Below are positions 53,232-60,722 of a stretch of 64,000 nucleotides of DNA, piece by piece. Source of the DNA: Pseudomonas brassicacearum (GTDB taxonomy: Bacteria; Pseudomonadota; Gammaproteobacteria; Pseudomonadales; Pseudomonadaceae); NCBI RefSeq assembly GCF_000585995.1, contig NZ_CP007410.1, forward strand, positions 2,135,430 to 2,199,429, given 5' to 3'. Position 1 is the stretch's first letter; each line of letters starts with the position of its first letter. Made by a program: the position numbers and the translations under genes. The notes under the pieces were generated by a model. The model ran no database searches. It was given only the letters and a program-made list of their open reading frames with translations, and had not been told where the DNA came from.

Positions 53232-55385
53232 TTATTCTTCTTCCTTCACAAGATTGCCATCGGCGTCATAGACCAGGTACTCGTCAGAGTTGTTCGGATC
53301 CCTCACGCTGTAACGGGCTTCGTTGCCGTTATCAGGAACGGTCATGCTGGTGTAAGAGCCGAGCTTCTTGAATTGTTCGTTGCGTTGACTGATCAGCACC
53401 AGCCCCGTTCCACTGCCGGCCGGGATGGCGGCGGCGTAGCGGGTTTGGAACGCACTGATCCTGTTGTACTCCAGCGGAATCCGCAATCTGCCGGTCAGGT
53501 CGATGGCACCATAGCTTTGGTCACGGCCGACCACTGCCATACCGTTGGAGAACGGCTCCACCTCGTCATAGGGGAGTTTGATGGTAAGCGGCGTGCCCTG
53601 GCGGTTGATAAAAGCAAACTTCTTACTTTTAGCGTCCTGCACCAACAGCGGTTGCTCGCCAAAAAAACGACCGATCACGTTGTAGCCCGGGGCGTTGATT
53701 CGCTTGCCTTCCAGGTCGAAGACGTCCTGGCGACTCTGGTCGGCTGAGTGGGTGTAGAGGTACTCACCGCTTTGCTCAATGTTGGAGAACTGCGGTGGCA
53801 GAATCTCCTTGCCGGCCAGGGTATAAGCGCCGTAGTGGCCTTCCGTGGCATAGGTTCTAGTGCCGAGACGGGCAATGAACACGTTGCCGGTGACCGTGGG
53901 ATTGACGAACTTCATCGGCAGCGTGAAGCGGTGCGCCTTGGCGTCGTAAATCCCATAGGGGCCGTTGGTTTCACGCTCTACCAGCAGCAGGTCATTGTCC
54001 AATGTTTGCGAGATGTATTCGAACGGCAGGTTTATGAGTTTATTGCTGCCGGGGGCGAAGTAAGCGAGTTGGCTCCGCACTTCCTGCACGTCCCGTTGCG
54101 GCTCGCTGGATTTTTCCAGCGTAAACAACGTGTAGGTATCCGCCACTCCGCCATCCTGCACTTCTGTCCAGCGCGGTTTGATCAACCACTGTCCGGCCTG
54201 ATCGATGAAGCCGTAAAGACCGGATTTCCGCTCGCGGGCGATGTAACGCGATTGCTCTGCCAGGACGTTATGCACCTCGTCAATAACGGCGGTGTGATCT
54301 TCCATCGGATCGAGCACATGAATGACGATACGCTGCGGCGTGGCCTCGAACTGGTAGTCGACCTCGGTGTTTTTCAGCGGCCCCGCCTGAGTGGAAAGAT
54401 TGCTGGCCAGTTGCTCCACGTGGTGTTGCACCGCCTGACTGGTCTTGAGCCGATCGAGATCATTCTTGGTTTGCAGTAGGGCTTTGTAAAAAGTATGCAT
54501 CGCCGCAATATCGCCGTCCGAAGGGAAGGAGCGGGTGCTGTTGCCGTTGCTGTAAAGCGCCTTGTCCGAGTCGGTCAAACCCTGCACGACGAAGGTCGAC
54601 ATTTTGGGCGTACTCAGCCGTATCGAGGCGCTGGCGTCACCCAGGGCCGTGAGCTGAAAAGATTGGCCGTCGTCCAGGGTCACTCGCGGATGGTCCTTGT
54701 CCAAGACCACTTTTTTGAACGCCGGATAGCTGCGGTAAGCGATCGTCAGGCTGAGGCTGGCCAAGGGTTTGTTGACCGCCAGCGTGATAGGGGCATCGAG
54801 CGACTCATCATCATCCGGGCCTGACTTGGAGGACACCTTGAGATCGGCGAACGCTTTCTCACTGCCGTCTCGAAAACGCAGGCGTTCTGGGCGGTACTGT
54901 TCGGCCGCCGGCTCATCCGGCGTGGCAGCACGCTTCCACAGAGGGTCAAGGCTGCTGGTGTCGAACCTCACTTCGGAACTGTCAGCAAAAAGCCGCTGAA
55001 CAAAACGCAGGTCCTGGTTCGCTGCCAGTGCCGTTTTCACCTGTGCACTGGTGAAGGGAACAAACAGCTCCTCGTATTGCAGTTCTTGCTGGCTGCCCGA
55101 CTCGGTTTTTTCGACGGTGAGGCTAAATTCCGAGTCAATGACCAAGTCCAAGGCTCTGAGGGTTTCACCGGTGTCATGGATCAGGTAATTCAGACGCTTT
55201 TGCGCCTCAGGCAGTGTCAGAGTGCCGATGTCCTCTATGCCCCCTTCGTTCATGTCCTCGGCGGTGAAGCTTTCATCTGCCCACGTAGTGCTCTGGCGAA
55301 ACAGGTAGTAGGACGTGCCGCCCACCACTAACAGGATCGCGCTCAGTATCAACAGCAATCTCAAACGAGGCTGGGTAAGGTTCAT
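53232..55385 (-). CDS. WG-repeat membrane-anchored protein
   Basis: 717 residues. One N-terminal helix (LRLLLILSAILLVVGGTSYY) anchors it, probably with the bulk in the periplasm. The C-terminal 350 residues carry WG-like repeats: GLYGFIDQAGQWLIKPRW, GPYGIYDAKAHRFTLP, GHYGAYTLAGKEILPPQF, KFAFINRQGTPLTIKLPY, SYGAIDLTGRLRIPLEY. The first 350 are a separate beta-rich domain I do not recognise. Function unknown; WG proteins are often binding scaffolds. Convergent with the preceding operon, monocistronic. Confidence 0.8.
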   Translation of the reverse strand: MNLTQPRLRLLLILSAILLVVGGTSYYLFRQSTTWADESFTAEDMNEGGIEDIGTLTLPEAQKRLNYLIHDTGETLRALDLVIDSEFSLTVEKTESGSQQELQYEELFVPFTSAQVKTALAANQDLRFVQRLFADSSEVRFDTSSLDPLWKRAATPDEPAAEQYRPERLRFRDGSEKAFADLKVSSKSGPDDDESLDAPITLAVNKPLASLSLTIAYRSYPAFKKVVLDKDHPRVTLDDGQSFQLTALGDASASIRLSTPKMSTFVVQGLTDSDKALYSNGNSTRSFPSDGDIAAMHTFYKALLQTKNDLDRLKTSQAVQHHVEQLASNLSTQAGPLKNTEVDYQFEATPQRIVIHVLDPMEDHTAVIDEVHNVLAEQSRYIARERKSGLYGFIDQAGQWLIKPRWTEVQDGGVADTYTLFTLEKSSEPQRDVQEVRSQLAYFAPGSNKLINLPFEYISQTLDNDLLLVERETNGPYGIYDAKAHRFTLPMKFVNPTVTGNVFIARLGTRTYATEGHYGAYTLAGKEILPPQFSNIEQSGEYLYTHSADQSRQDVFDLEGKRINAPGYNVIGRFFGEQPLLVQDAKSKKFAFINRQGTPLTIKLPYDEVEPFSNGMAVVGRDQSYGAIDLTGRLRIPLEYNRISAFQTRYAAAIPAGSGTGLVLISQRNEQFKKLGSYTSMTVPDNGNEARYSVRDPNNSDEYLVYDADGNLVKEEE

Positions 55386-55645
55386 TTTTGGCTTCGGCGG
55401 CTAAAGGACGGGGAAAGTGCAGGTAGCTAACCACACCGCATTGCGGCCTGCCAATGGTCTGGATGGCTTTAATTGCTGGATGAAGTCCAGGTGTGCTGTG
55501 CCGTTATCGTTGGAAGCAAGGGGTTAGATCGCGGCTTCGTATTTGTGCTAAAACCAGACAAGCCCTGTACCTTCCGCGCTGTGTTTCAGCAGGCGGTAAC
55601 CCCTTAGCATTCCTTCACTCAGTTACCCCACAGAAGGAATTTCTC

Positions 55646-56332
55646 ATGCAACGTTTCACCCGCCGCTTCCTCGCCGCCTGTGCATTTTCCGGCATTGTCG
55701 CCAGCACTGGCGCATTGGCCGAAGCCCATCCAACCATTCGAGCCATGTCCGGTGCACAGCCGACCAGCGAATTGCCTGCCGGTAAAACCGCGTTACTGGT
55801 GATCGATTTTCAGAACGAATACTTCACCGGTAAGATGCTGATCCCCGATGGCGCTGCGGCGCTGGCCAATGCCCGGGAGCTGATTAAGTTCGCAGATGAA
55901 CACAAGATGCCGGTCTACCATGTCCAGCACATTGCACCTGCAGGTTCGCCTGTGTTCGCGAAGGATGGCCAAACCGTGAAGTTCCACCCAGACATGCAAC
56001 CCAGGGCTCAGGATGTGGTGTTGCAGAAAACCACCGTCAGCGTCTTCGACAGCACCGATCTGGACAAGCGCCTGAAGAGCGCAGGTATCGAGAACCTGAT
56101 CATCTCGGGCCTCATGACCCATGCGTGTGTGGCCGGTGCTGCCCGTGATGCGGCGCCTCTGGGCTACAACGTACTGGTCGCTTCCGATGCATCGGCGACC
56201 CGCGCGATTACCCGGGTCAACGGTGACGCAATAGACAAGGATTCTTTGCACAAAGCCGCGTTGGCTGAAGTCGAGGACACTTTCGGTGATGTGATGGCTA
56301 CCAACCAGATCATCCAGTTACCGGTGCGCTAA
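55646..56332 (+). CDS. Exported isochorismatase-like cysteine hydrolase
   Basis: 228 residues. Signal peptide (RRFLAACAFSGIVASTGALA) puts it in the periplasm, which is unusual for the family. Isochorismatase fold with catalytic Asp in LLVIDFQNEYF, Lys near VVLQKTTVSVF, and Cys in SGLMTHACVAGAARDA. Such enzymes hydrolyse nicotinamide, N-carbamoyl compounds or related amides; the substrate is not evident. AGAAGGAATTTCTC precedes the ATG. A LysR gene follows after six bases on the same strand. Confidence 0.87.
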   Translation: MQRFTRRFLAACAFSGIVASTGALAEAHPTIRAMSGAQPTSELPAGKTALLVIDFQNEYFTGKMLIPDGAAALANARELIKFADEHKMPVYHVQHIAPAGSPVFAKDGQTVKFHPDMQPRAQDVVLQKTTVSVFDSTDLDKRLKSAGIENLIISGLMTHACVAGAARDAAPLGYNVLVASDASATRAITRVNGDAIDKDSLHKAALAEVEDTFGDVMATNQIIQLPVR

Positions 56333-56338
56333 AACGCT

Positions 56339-57226
56339 ATGAACCAGATGCTCGCCATGCGTGTGTTCCGCTGCATTGTAGAAGCCCAGGGGTTTTCGGC
56401 TGCGGCTGAGCGGCTCAATACCACCCACTCTTCAGTGTCGCGACACTTGCAGCAACTGGAGTCTGCGCTAGGCGTGCGTCTGGTCAATCGTAATACCCGG
56501 AGCATGAGCCCCACGGCGGCTGGCGAACGGTATTACGCGGCTTGCGTGGATATTCTCGATCGTGTTGATGCAGCATCCCAAGCGGTATCCCTTGAGCAGC
56601 AACGTCCCTCGGGATTGCTTCGAATCAGCGTGCCGCTGGCGGTGGGCACCTTGGAATTGGCTCGTTGGCTGCCGGCTTTCCAGCAGCGTTATCCAGACAT
56701 CCAGGTCGATCTGTCCTGTTCTGATCCTCTTGTCGATCTGGTGGCCGAAGGGTTTGATGTGGCGTTACGGATTTGTGGGCCGCTGGCCGATAGCAGTCTT
56801 GTCGCGCGCTTGCTCAGTGTTTCGCCGCTGGTCCTGGTAGCGGCGCCGTCCTATGTATTCAAGGCGGGGCTGGCTCGCCATGTCGTTGATCTCAACGAGC
56901 ACCGCCTGTTGACGTATGCATCGGCTACCCAGTGGTCGCTGGTCAATGAAGGGGGTGAGTCGATCACCCTGGACTGTCACAGCGCCTTTCATACGGACAC
57001 CATCACCGCCTTGCATGCCTGTGCCCTGGCGGGTGGGGGCATTGCTGCGTTCACCCTGGCGACGGTGCAGGATGACCTGCTGACAGGGCGGCTGGTTCGG
57101 ATTCTGCCTGATTACACCCTTGGGGTGCGGCATTACTACGCGCTTTTTCCTAATGCCCGAAACTTGCCTGCCAAGGTCCGAGCGTTTGTCGATTTCATGG
57201 CTCAGTACTACCAGGACCAGGGCTGA
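56339..57226 (+). CDS. LysR-family regulator
   Basis: 295 residues. N-terminal winged helix-turn-helix (FRCIVEAQGFSAAAERLNTT, then SSVSRHLQQLESALGVRLVNR) and LysR effector domain (GLLRISVPLAVGTLELARWL; DVALRICGPLADSSL). Close to the CrgA/DsdC-like group that often controls a neighbouring enzyme. It is co-directional and 6 bases from the hydrolase gene, so control of that gene is plausible but not the usual divergent layout. Confidence 0.9.
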   Translation: MNQMLAMRVFRCIVEAQGFSAAAERLNTTHSSVSRHLQQLESALGVRLVNRNTRSMSPTAAGERYYAACVDILDRVDAASQAVSLEQQRPSGLLRISVPLAVGTLELARWLPAFQQRYPDIQVDLSCSDPLVDLVAEGFDVALRICGPLADSSLVARLLSVSPLVLVAAPSYVFKAGLARHVVDLNEHRLLTYASATQWSLVNEGGESITLDCHSAFHTDTITALHACALAGGGIAAFTLATVQDDLLTGRLVRILPDYTLGVRHYYALFPNARNLPAKVRAFVDFMAQYYQDQG

Positions 57227-57478
57227 CTGTGTCGAGGCCGTGGACACCTTGACGCTACCGAATAACGCTCGCAGGCAACCGCAACGAAGCCTCCCAACGT
57301 TAAAGAGTTGAACGCCCATTCGTTTCGAGATTAGTCCTTGCGCTCATTAGCGGCGCGGCACAATCCATCGCCGGACACTCTCATCGGAAATTTCCCTCAA
57401 TGCACGTCGCTCCCCGCTGACTGTTCACCCGATCGCTCCACACGCTACATTCCCTCCGTCGCTGCAAATTCAGCGGCA
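57227..57478. other. Intergenic DNA upstream of the RNA leader
   Basis: No credible gene. An open frame of about 100 codons begins here but runs through the RNA element and has no ribosome site. Codon use is irregular and nothing in it looks like a protein family. Confidence 0.5.
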
Positions 57479-57505
57479 GGGTGTGGAAGCCCTTACTCAC
57501 TAAGG
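57479..57505 (+). repeat. Upstream partial copy of the leader's 3' segment
   Basis: TGTGGAAG (57482-57489) and CTCACTAAGG (57496-57505) recur in the same order and direction at 57648-57655 and 57675-57684, next to the small gene's start. GGGTGTGGAAG and CACTAAGG here can also pair with CTTCCACACCC (57616-57626) and CCTTAGTG (57601-57608). Confidence 0.7.
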
Positions 57506-57561
57506 CGCGTAGCGTCGCAAAATTTAAATCAGGCGCTTTTCTTATGTCTGCTGTTAAATTA

Positions 57562-57693
57562 TGGCGGCTGTACGCGGGGCGTCTTCGGACGCGCCGAGAT
57601 CCTTAGTGCTCGGACCTTCCACACCCGCGTACAGCTGCCACCCATCATGTGGAAGTGATGCCGGCAGATTTTTTCTCACTAAGGAATCAGCCA
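57562..57693 (+). ncRNA. Structured 5' leader: three-way junction with loop complementary to the ribosome site
   Basis: Closing stem: TGGCGGCTGTACGCGGG (57562-57578) pairs with 57624-57640 over 17 positions (one G-U). Inside are hairpin 1, GCGTC-TTCG-GACGC (57579-57592), with a UUCG tetraloop, and hairpin 2, CCGAG (57594-57598) / CTCGG (57609-57613), with a 10-base loop. The loop segment TCCTTAGTG (57600-57608) is the exact complement of CACTAAGGA (57677-57685), which contains the AAGGA ribosome site eight bases before the ATG at 57694. CTTCCACA (57616-57623) also complements TGTGGAAG (57648-57655). The folding was worked out by hand. Confidence 0.75.
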
Positions 57694-57864
57694 ATGAAAA
57701 AGCTCACCCCCAACCCTCCGAAAACCACAGCCAATCCAAGGTGGCTTTCGTCTAGCGTCACCCAAGAATATCTCCTGCTAAATATCCGAATCTCGATCCT
57801 GGATTCGCTCCCTTTGCCAGTGGCATCCCAATCCGCCACTGATCTCCCATCCCCGCAGGAGTAA
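57694..57864 (+). CDS. Small protein controlled by the RNA leader
   Basis: 56 residues. It begins MKKLTPNPPKTTANP, resembling the N-terminus of small Pseudomonas proteins such as the DUF6124/DUF3077 types, but the following part (LLLNIRISILDSLPLPVASQ) does not match what I know of them and may be degenerate or divergent. AAGGA at eight bases before ATG is strong and is the segment masked by the leader. Six bases after its stop the next small gene begins. Confidence 0.55.
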   Translation: MKKLTPNPPKTTANPRWLSSSVTQEYLLLNIRISILDSLPLPVASQSATDLPSPQE

Positions 57865-57870
57865 CCCCTC

Positions 57871-58146
57871 ATGTCCCGCTACATGCCCATTACCGGTATC
57901 GAAAACAATTTCCACGCACTCCTGATCGACACAGAAGCGCCTCTGGACGTACTGCACGACACCGCCGCCTACCGCATCGCCGCTGTCACCCAGTTACTGG
58001 AAAACCTCGCCATGCGTTCCGACATCAGTACGGACGCCGTGGTACTGCATGATTTTGCCCAAGTGCTAGCGATCCCCCTGCGCGACGGTTGTGATCTGCT
58101 GGATGTGATCGGGCGGCGATTGCAGGCGCAGGTTCTGGCGTCGTAA
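57871..58146 (+). CDS. Small conserved Pseudomonas protein, unknown function
   Basis: 91 residues, soluble, mostly helical: PITGIENNFHALLIDTEAPL, then AAYRIAAVTQLLENLAM and DFAQVLAIPLRDGCDLLDVI. No signal peptide. GGAG lies ten bases before the ATG, inside the end of the preceding small gene, so the two are probably one operon under the RNA leader. Family resemblance to DUF3077-type proteins is an impression only. Confidence 0.68.
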   Translation: MSRYMPITGIENNFHALLIDTEAPLDVLHDTAAYRIAAVTQLLENLAMRSDISTDAVVLHDFAQVLAIPLRDGCDLLDVIGRRLQAQVLAS

Positions 58147-58212
58147 GGGAAGTGGGCGGCCTCGCAAGGTCGCCTGCACAGCCTCGCTCATTGCCCCGCG
58201 CAGTCTGCAACC

Positions 58213-58304
58213 CTGTGGGAGCGAGCTTGCTCGCGATAGCGGTGGATCATTTGATGGAAATGTTGGATGTGATGCCGTCATCGCGAGCAAGCTCGCTCCC
58301 ACGG
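58213..58304. repeat. Family B REP doublet (REPIN)
   Basis: Inverted pair beginning CTGTGGGAGCGAGCTTGC, just before the rcnR promoter. Confidence 0.87.
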
Positions 58305-58333
58305 GTTAATCAGGGTTTCGATGTGTTTGCTTA

Positions 58334-58352
58334 TATCCCCCCTGGGGGGATA
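58334..58352 (+). promoter_or_regulatory. Operator for the RcnR-type repressor
   Basis: TAT-CCCCCC-T-GGGGGG-ATA, a perfect 19-base palindrome about 40 bases before rcnR. RcnR/CsoR proteins bind such C/G-tract palindromes; autorepression of the rcnRA operon is inferred. Confidence 0.85.
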
Positions 58353-58392
58353 ATGTGGCGACGTAAACTCACCGAAACCCAGGGTTCAAGTC

Positions 58393-58680
58393 ATGAATGC
58401 GCACGATCATGAACATCCCCACCAAAGCCATGCAGCGATCATCAAGCGCCTCAAGCGGGCGGACGGCCACTTGCGCAGCATTATCACGATGATCGAAGAG
58501 GGCCGTGAGTGCGTGGATATCGCCCAGCAGTTACATGCGGTGGAAAAAGCGGTGTGCCAGGCCAAGCGAACGTTGATCCAGGATCACATCGATCATTGCC
58601 TGGAGGACACCGTTGCGTCGCTGAATAACGGCGAGCGCGCTCCGCTGGAAGCCTTCAAACAAATCACCAAGTACCTCTAG
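58393..58680 (+). CDS. rcnR: Nickel/cobalt-responsive repressor, RcnR/CsoR family
   Basis: 95 residues, all-helical DUF156 protein. N-terminal His cluster (NAHDHEHPHQSH), then RLKRADGHLRSIITMIEEG, a Cys in RECVDIAQQL (about 40) and DHIDHCLED (His and Cys about 65-68), the pattern of RcnR metal ligands. It releases DNA upon Ni/Co binding. Ribosome site is weak. The efflux gene begins seven bases downstream. Confidence 0.9.
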   Translation: MNAHDHEHPHQSHAAIIKRLKRADGHLRSIITMIEEGRECVDIAQQLHAVEKAVCQAKRTLIQDHIDHCLEDTVASLNNGERAPLEAFKQITKYL

Positions 58681-58687
58681 GCCCGAC

Positions 58688-59530
58688 ATGCCCAATTTTG
58701 CTGAACTGCTGCAACAGGGGGGCGCTCACGCCTGGCTGTATTTCCCCAGCGCTATCTTGCTGGGCGCGCTACATGGTCTTGAGCCGGGCCATTCCAAAAC
58801 CATGATGGCGGCGTTTATCGTGGCCATCCGGGGCTCGGTCAAGCAGGCGGTGTTGTTGGGTTTGGCGGCGACGCTTTCCCACACCGCCGTGGTGTGGTTG
58901 GTTGCTATCGGCGGCATGTACCTCGGCCAGGGGCTGGATGCCGAAACCACAGAGCCTTATTTCCAACTGGCGTCTTCTGCGCTGATCATTGCCATCGCGT
59001 TGTGGATGTTGTGGCGTACCTGGCGCGGTGAGCGGGTGTTCAGGTTCGAGCATGAGCATGAGCACCACCATCATCACGATCACGATCACGATCACGATCA
59101 CGACCATGCCCATTCGGAACCCGAAGGTCTGGCGCTGCCGCTGGAAGGCTACCAGGATGCCCATGAGCAGGCGCATGCCAGCGACATCCGCAAGCGCTTC
59201 ACCAACCGGGAGGTCACCACGGGCCAGATCATCATGTTCGGCCTGACGGGCGGCCTGATTCCGTGCCCCGCGGCCATTACCGTCCTGCTGTTGTGCCTCC
59301 AGGTCAAAGAGGTCGCGCTGGGCGGCCTGCTCGTCCTGTGCTTCAGCATCGGCCTGGCGATTACCCTGGTCACGGTGGGTGCCGCCGCGGCCATTGGCGC
59401 AAGGCAGGCCTCCAATCGCTGGCCTTGGCTGGGCACCGTTGCCCGACGCGCACCGTACCTGTCCAGCGTGTTGATCATCGGTGTCGGTCTATACGTGGGT
59501 ATCCACGGCTGGATCGGCTTGAATGCATAG
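58688..59530 (+). CDS. rcnA: Nickel/cobalt efflux permease RcnA
   Basis: 280 residues, six or so membrane helices, NiCoT/RcnA family. Signature GALHGLEPGHSKTMMAAFIV in the first helices and LTGGLIPCPAAITVLLLCL after the loop. A His/Asp-rich cytosolic or periplasmic loop (about 118-145) contains a run of HD dipeptides from a 6-bp tandem repeat. Exports Ni and Co. Second gene of rcnRA. Confidence 0.93.
   Translation: MPNFAELLQQGGAHAWLYFPSAILLGALHGLEPGHSKTMMAAFIVAIRGSVKQAVLLGLAATLSHTAVVWLVAIGGMYLGQGLDAETTEPYFQLASSALIIAIALWMLWRTWRGERVFRFEHEHEHHHHHDHDHDHDHDHAHSEPEGLALPLEGYQDAHEQAHASDIRKRFTNREVTTGQIIMFGLTGGLIPCPAAITVLLLCLQVKEVALGGLLVLCFSIGLAITLVTVGAAAAIGARQASNRWPWLGTVARRAPYLSSVLIIGVGLYVGIHGWIGLNA
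59075..59104 (+). repeat. In-frame hexanucleotide tandem repeat in rcnA
   Basis: CACGAT four times then CACGAC, coding His-Asp each time in the metal-binding loop. Copy-number change adds or removes two residues without a frameshift. Confidence 0.85.
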
Positions 59531-59542
59531 CCTCGCCACGGA

Positions 59543-60496
59543 TCATTGATCAGTTCGCATCTTCCAGCGCAATGGGTGCGCTGCCTGGCCGATACAACGA
59601 AGCCCCTCCAACGTCTTCCAAAGCTTACGCATCGTCGGATTGCGATTGGCAATCGCGCAATATGATCGAATCTCCAATCGGGTGCTCCATTGCTCATCCC
59701 CAGCCCGCACCAATAGCCCGCGCTCCAACTCGTCGACCACTGCGCTTTGTGGCAACCAGGCTACGCCGTAGCCTTCGATGGCCATGCGCATGAGCAGCAT
59801 CGCCATGTCGGCTTCATAGCAGCGCTCCAGGGCGGTGGGGGCGGGGCCGTTCTTGATGACGATGTCCGCCACGCGCCCCAGAAAAGTCGTGGCGGTGTAC
59901 GCCAGGTAAGGGACGGGTTTGCCGGAGCGGCCGGGCAGGCGGAACAGCGGTTCGCCTTTAGAGTTGGGCGCACACAAGGGGATGAACGCGTCATGACCAA
60001 GAATCAGGCTGCCGAAGCGTTCGGCGTCCAGCAGGATCGGGGCGAGTGGATGGTGGTAGACCATCATCAAATCGCAGCTGCCTTCTTCCAACGCAATGAC
60101 GGCGTCGTGGATGTTGGCGGCCACCACGCGAGCATTGAACTGCTCGTTGTGTTGCTGGAACTGGGTGAGCCATTTCGGCAGGAAGGTCATCGACAGGCTG
60201 TGACCGGCGGTGATCTGGATGGAGCGCCCCGGCATTCGTTCAACGTCGCGCAATGTCGAACGCAACCGGAGTAAACCGGCGAGCGCCTCTCTGCTTTCAT
60301 CACAGAAGGTGATGCCCGCGGCCGTGAGCTGGACGGGGTAGGTACCTCGGTCCACCAGCTTGACCCCCACCCATTCCTCGAGGGATTGGATTCGGCGTGA
60401 CAGGGCCGACTGCGTCACGCAACGAACTTCGGCCGCGCGGGAGAAGTTCTTCCATTCGGCAATCGCCAGAAGATCGTCCAGCCATTTGAGTTGCAT
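59543..60496 (-). CDS. LysR-family regulator (HypT/YjiE-like)
   Basis: 317 residues. Helix-turn-helix QLKWLDDLLAIAEWKNFSRA, then TQSALSRRIQSLEEWVGV; effector domain with SIQITAGHSLSMTFLPKW. The N-terminal wording resembles YjiE/HypT and related regulators of amino-acid use. Start MQLKWLDDL; a longer frame has no site. Divergent from the symporter gene 226 bases away, the classic LysR layout, so it probably controls the symporter-racemase operon. Confidence 0.88.
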   Translation of the reverse strand: MQLKWLDDLLAIAEWKNFSRAAEVRCVTQSALSRRIQSLEEWVGVKLVDRGTYPVQLTAAGITFCDESREALAGLLRLRSTLRDVERMPGRSIQITAGHSLSMTFLPKWLTQFQQHNEQFNARVVAANIHDAVIALEEGSCDLMMVYHHPLAPILLDAERFGSLILGHDAFIPLCAPNSKGEPLFRLPGRSGKPVPYLAYTATTFLGRVADIVIKNGPAPTALERCYEADMAMLLMRMAIEGYGVAWLPQSAVVDELERGLLVRAGDEQWSTRLEIRSYCAIANRNPTMRKLWKTLEGLRCIGQAAHPLRWKMRTDQ

Positions 60497-60722
60497 CGCG
60501 AATCTCCCGCAGTGAGTGCGCCATTTTACTGCGCAATCGCCCGGCCTATAGCGGTATTTGAGCAACTATTCCAAAAGCGCATGGGCTGATCTGGATTACT
60601 CATCATGTCTCTGAAACCGCTCCTTAGAATTGTCTTCGTAGTCCCTGTGCCACGTAGGCATCGGTACCGCCACTTGATTCCTGCCAAGTAAAAAAATCCA
60701 AGAACTACTTGAGGACAGCACC

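Noticed and set aside
57562..57640. Three-way junction considered as a mobile-element end or integron attC site
   Set aside because: No integrase, gene cassette or second copy is nearby, and the exact match of the loop to the ribosome site favours a regulatory leader.
57338..57658. Open frame of about 100 codons across the RNA element
   Set aside because: It spans both arms of the closing stem and ends before the ribosome site; the pairing explains the sequence better than a protein does.
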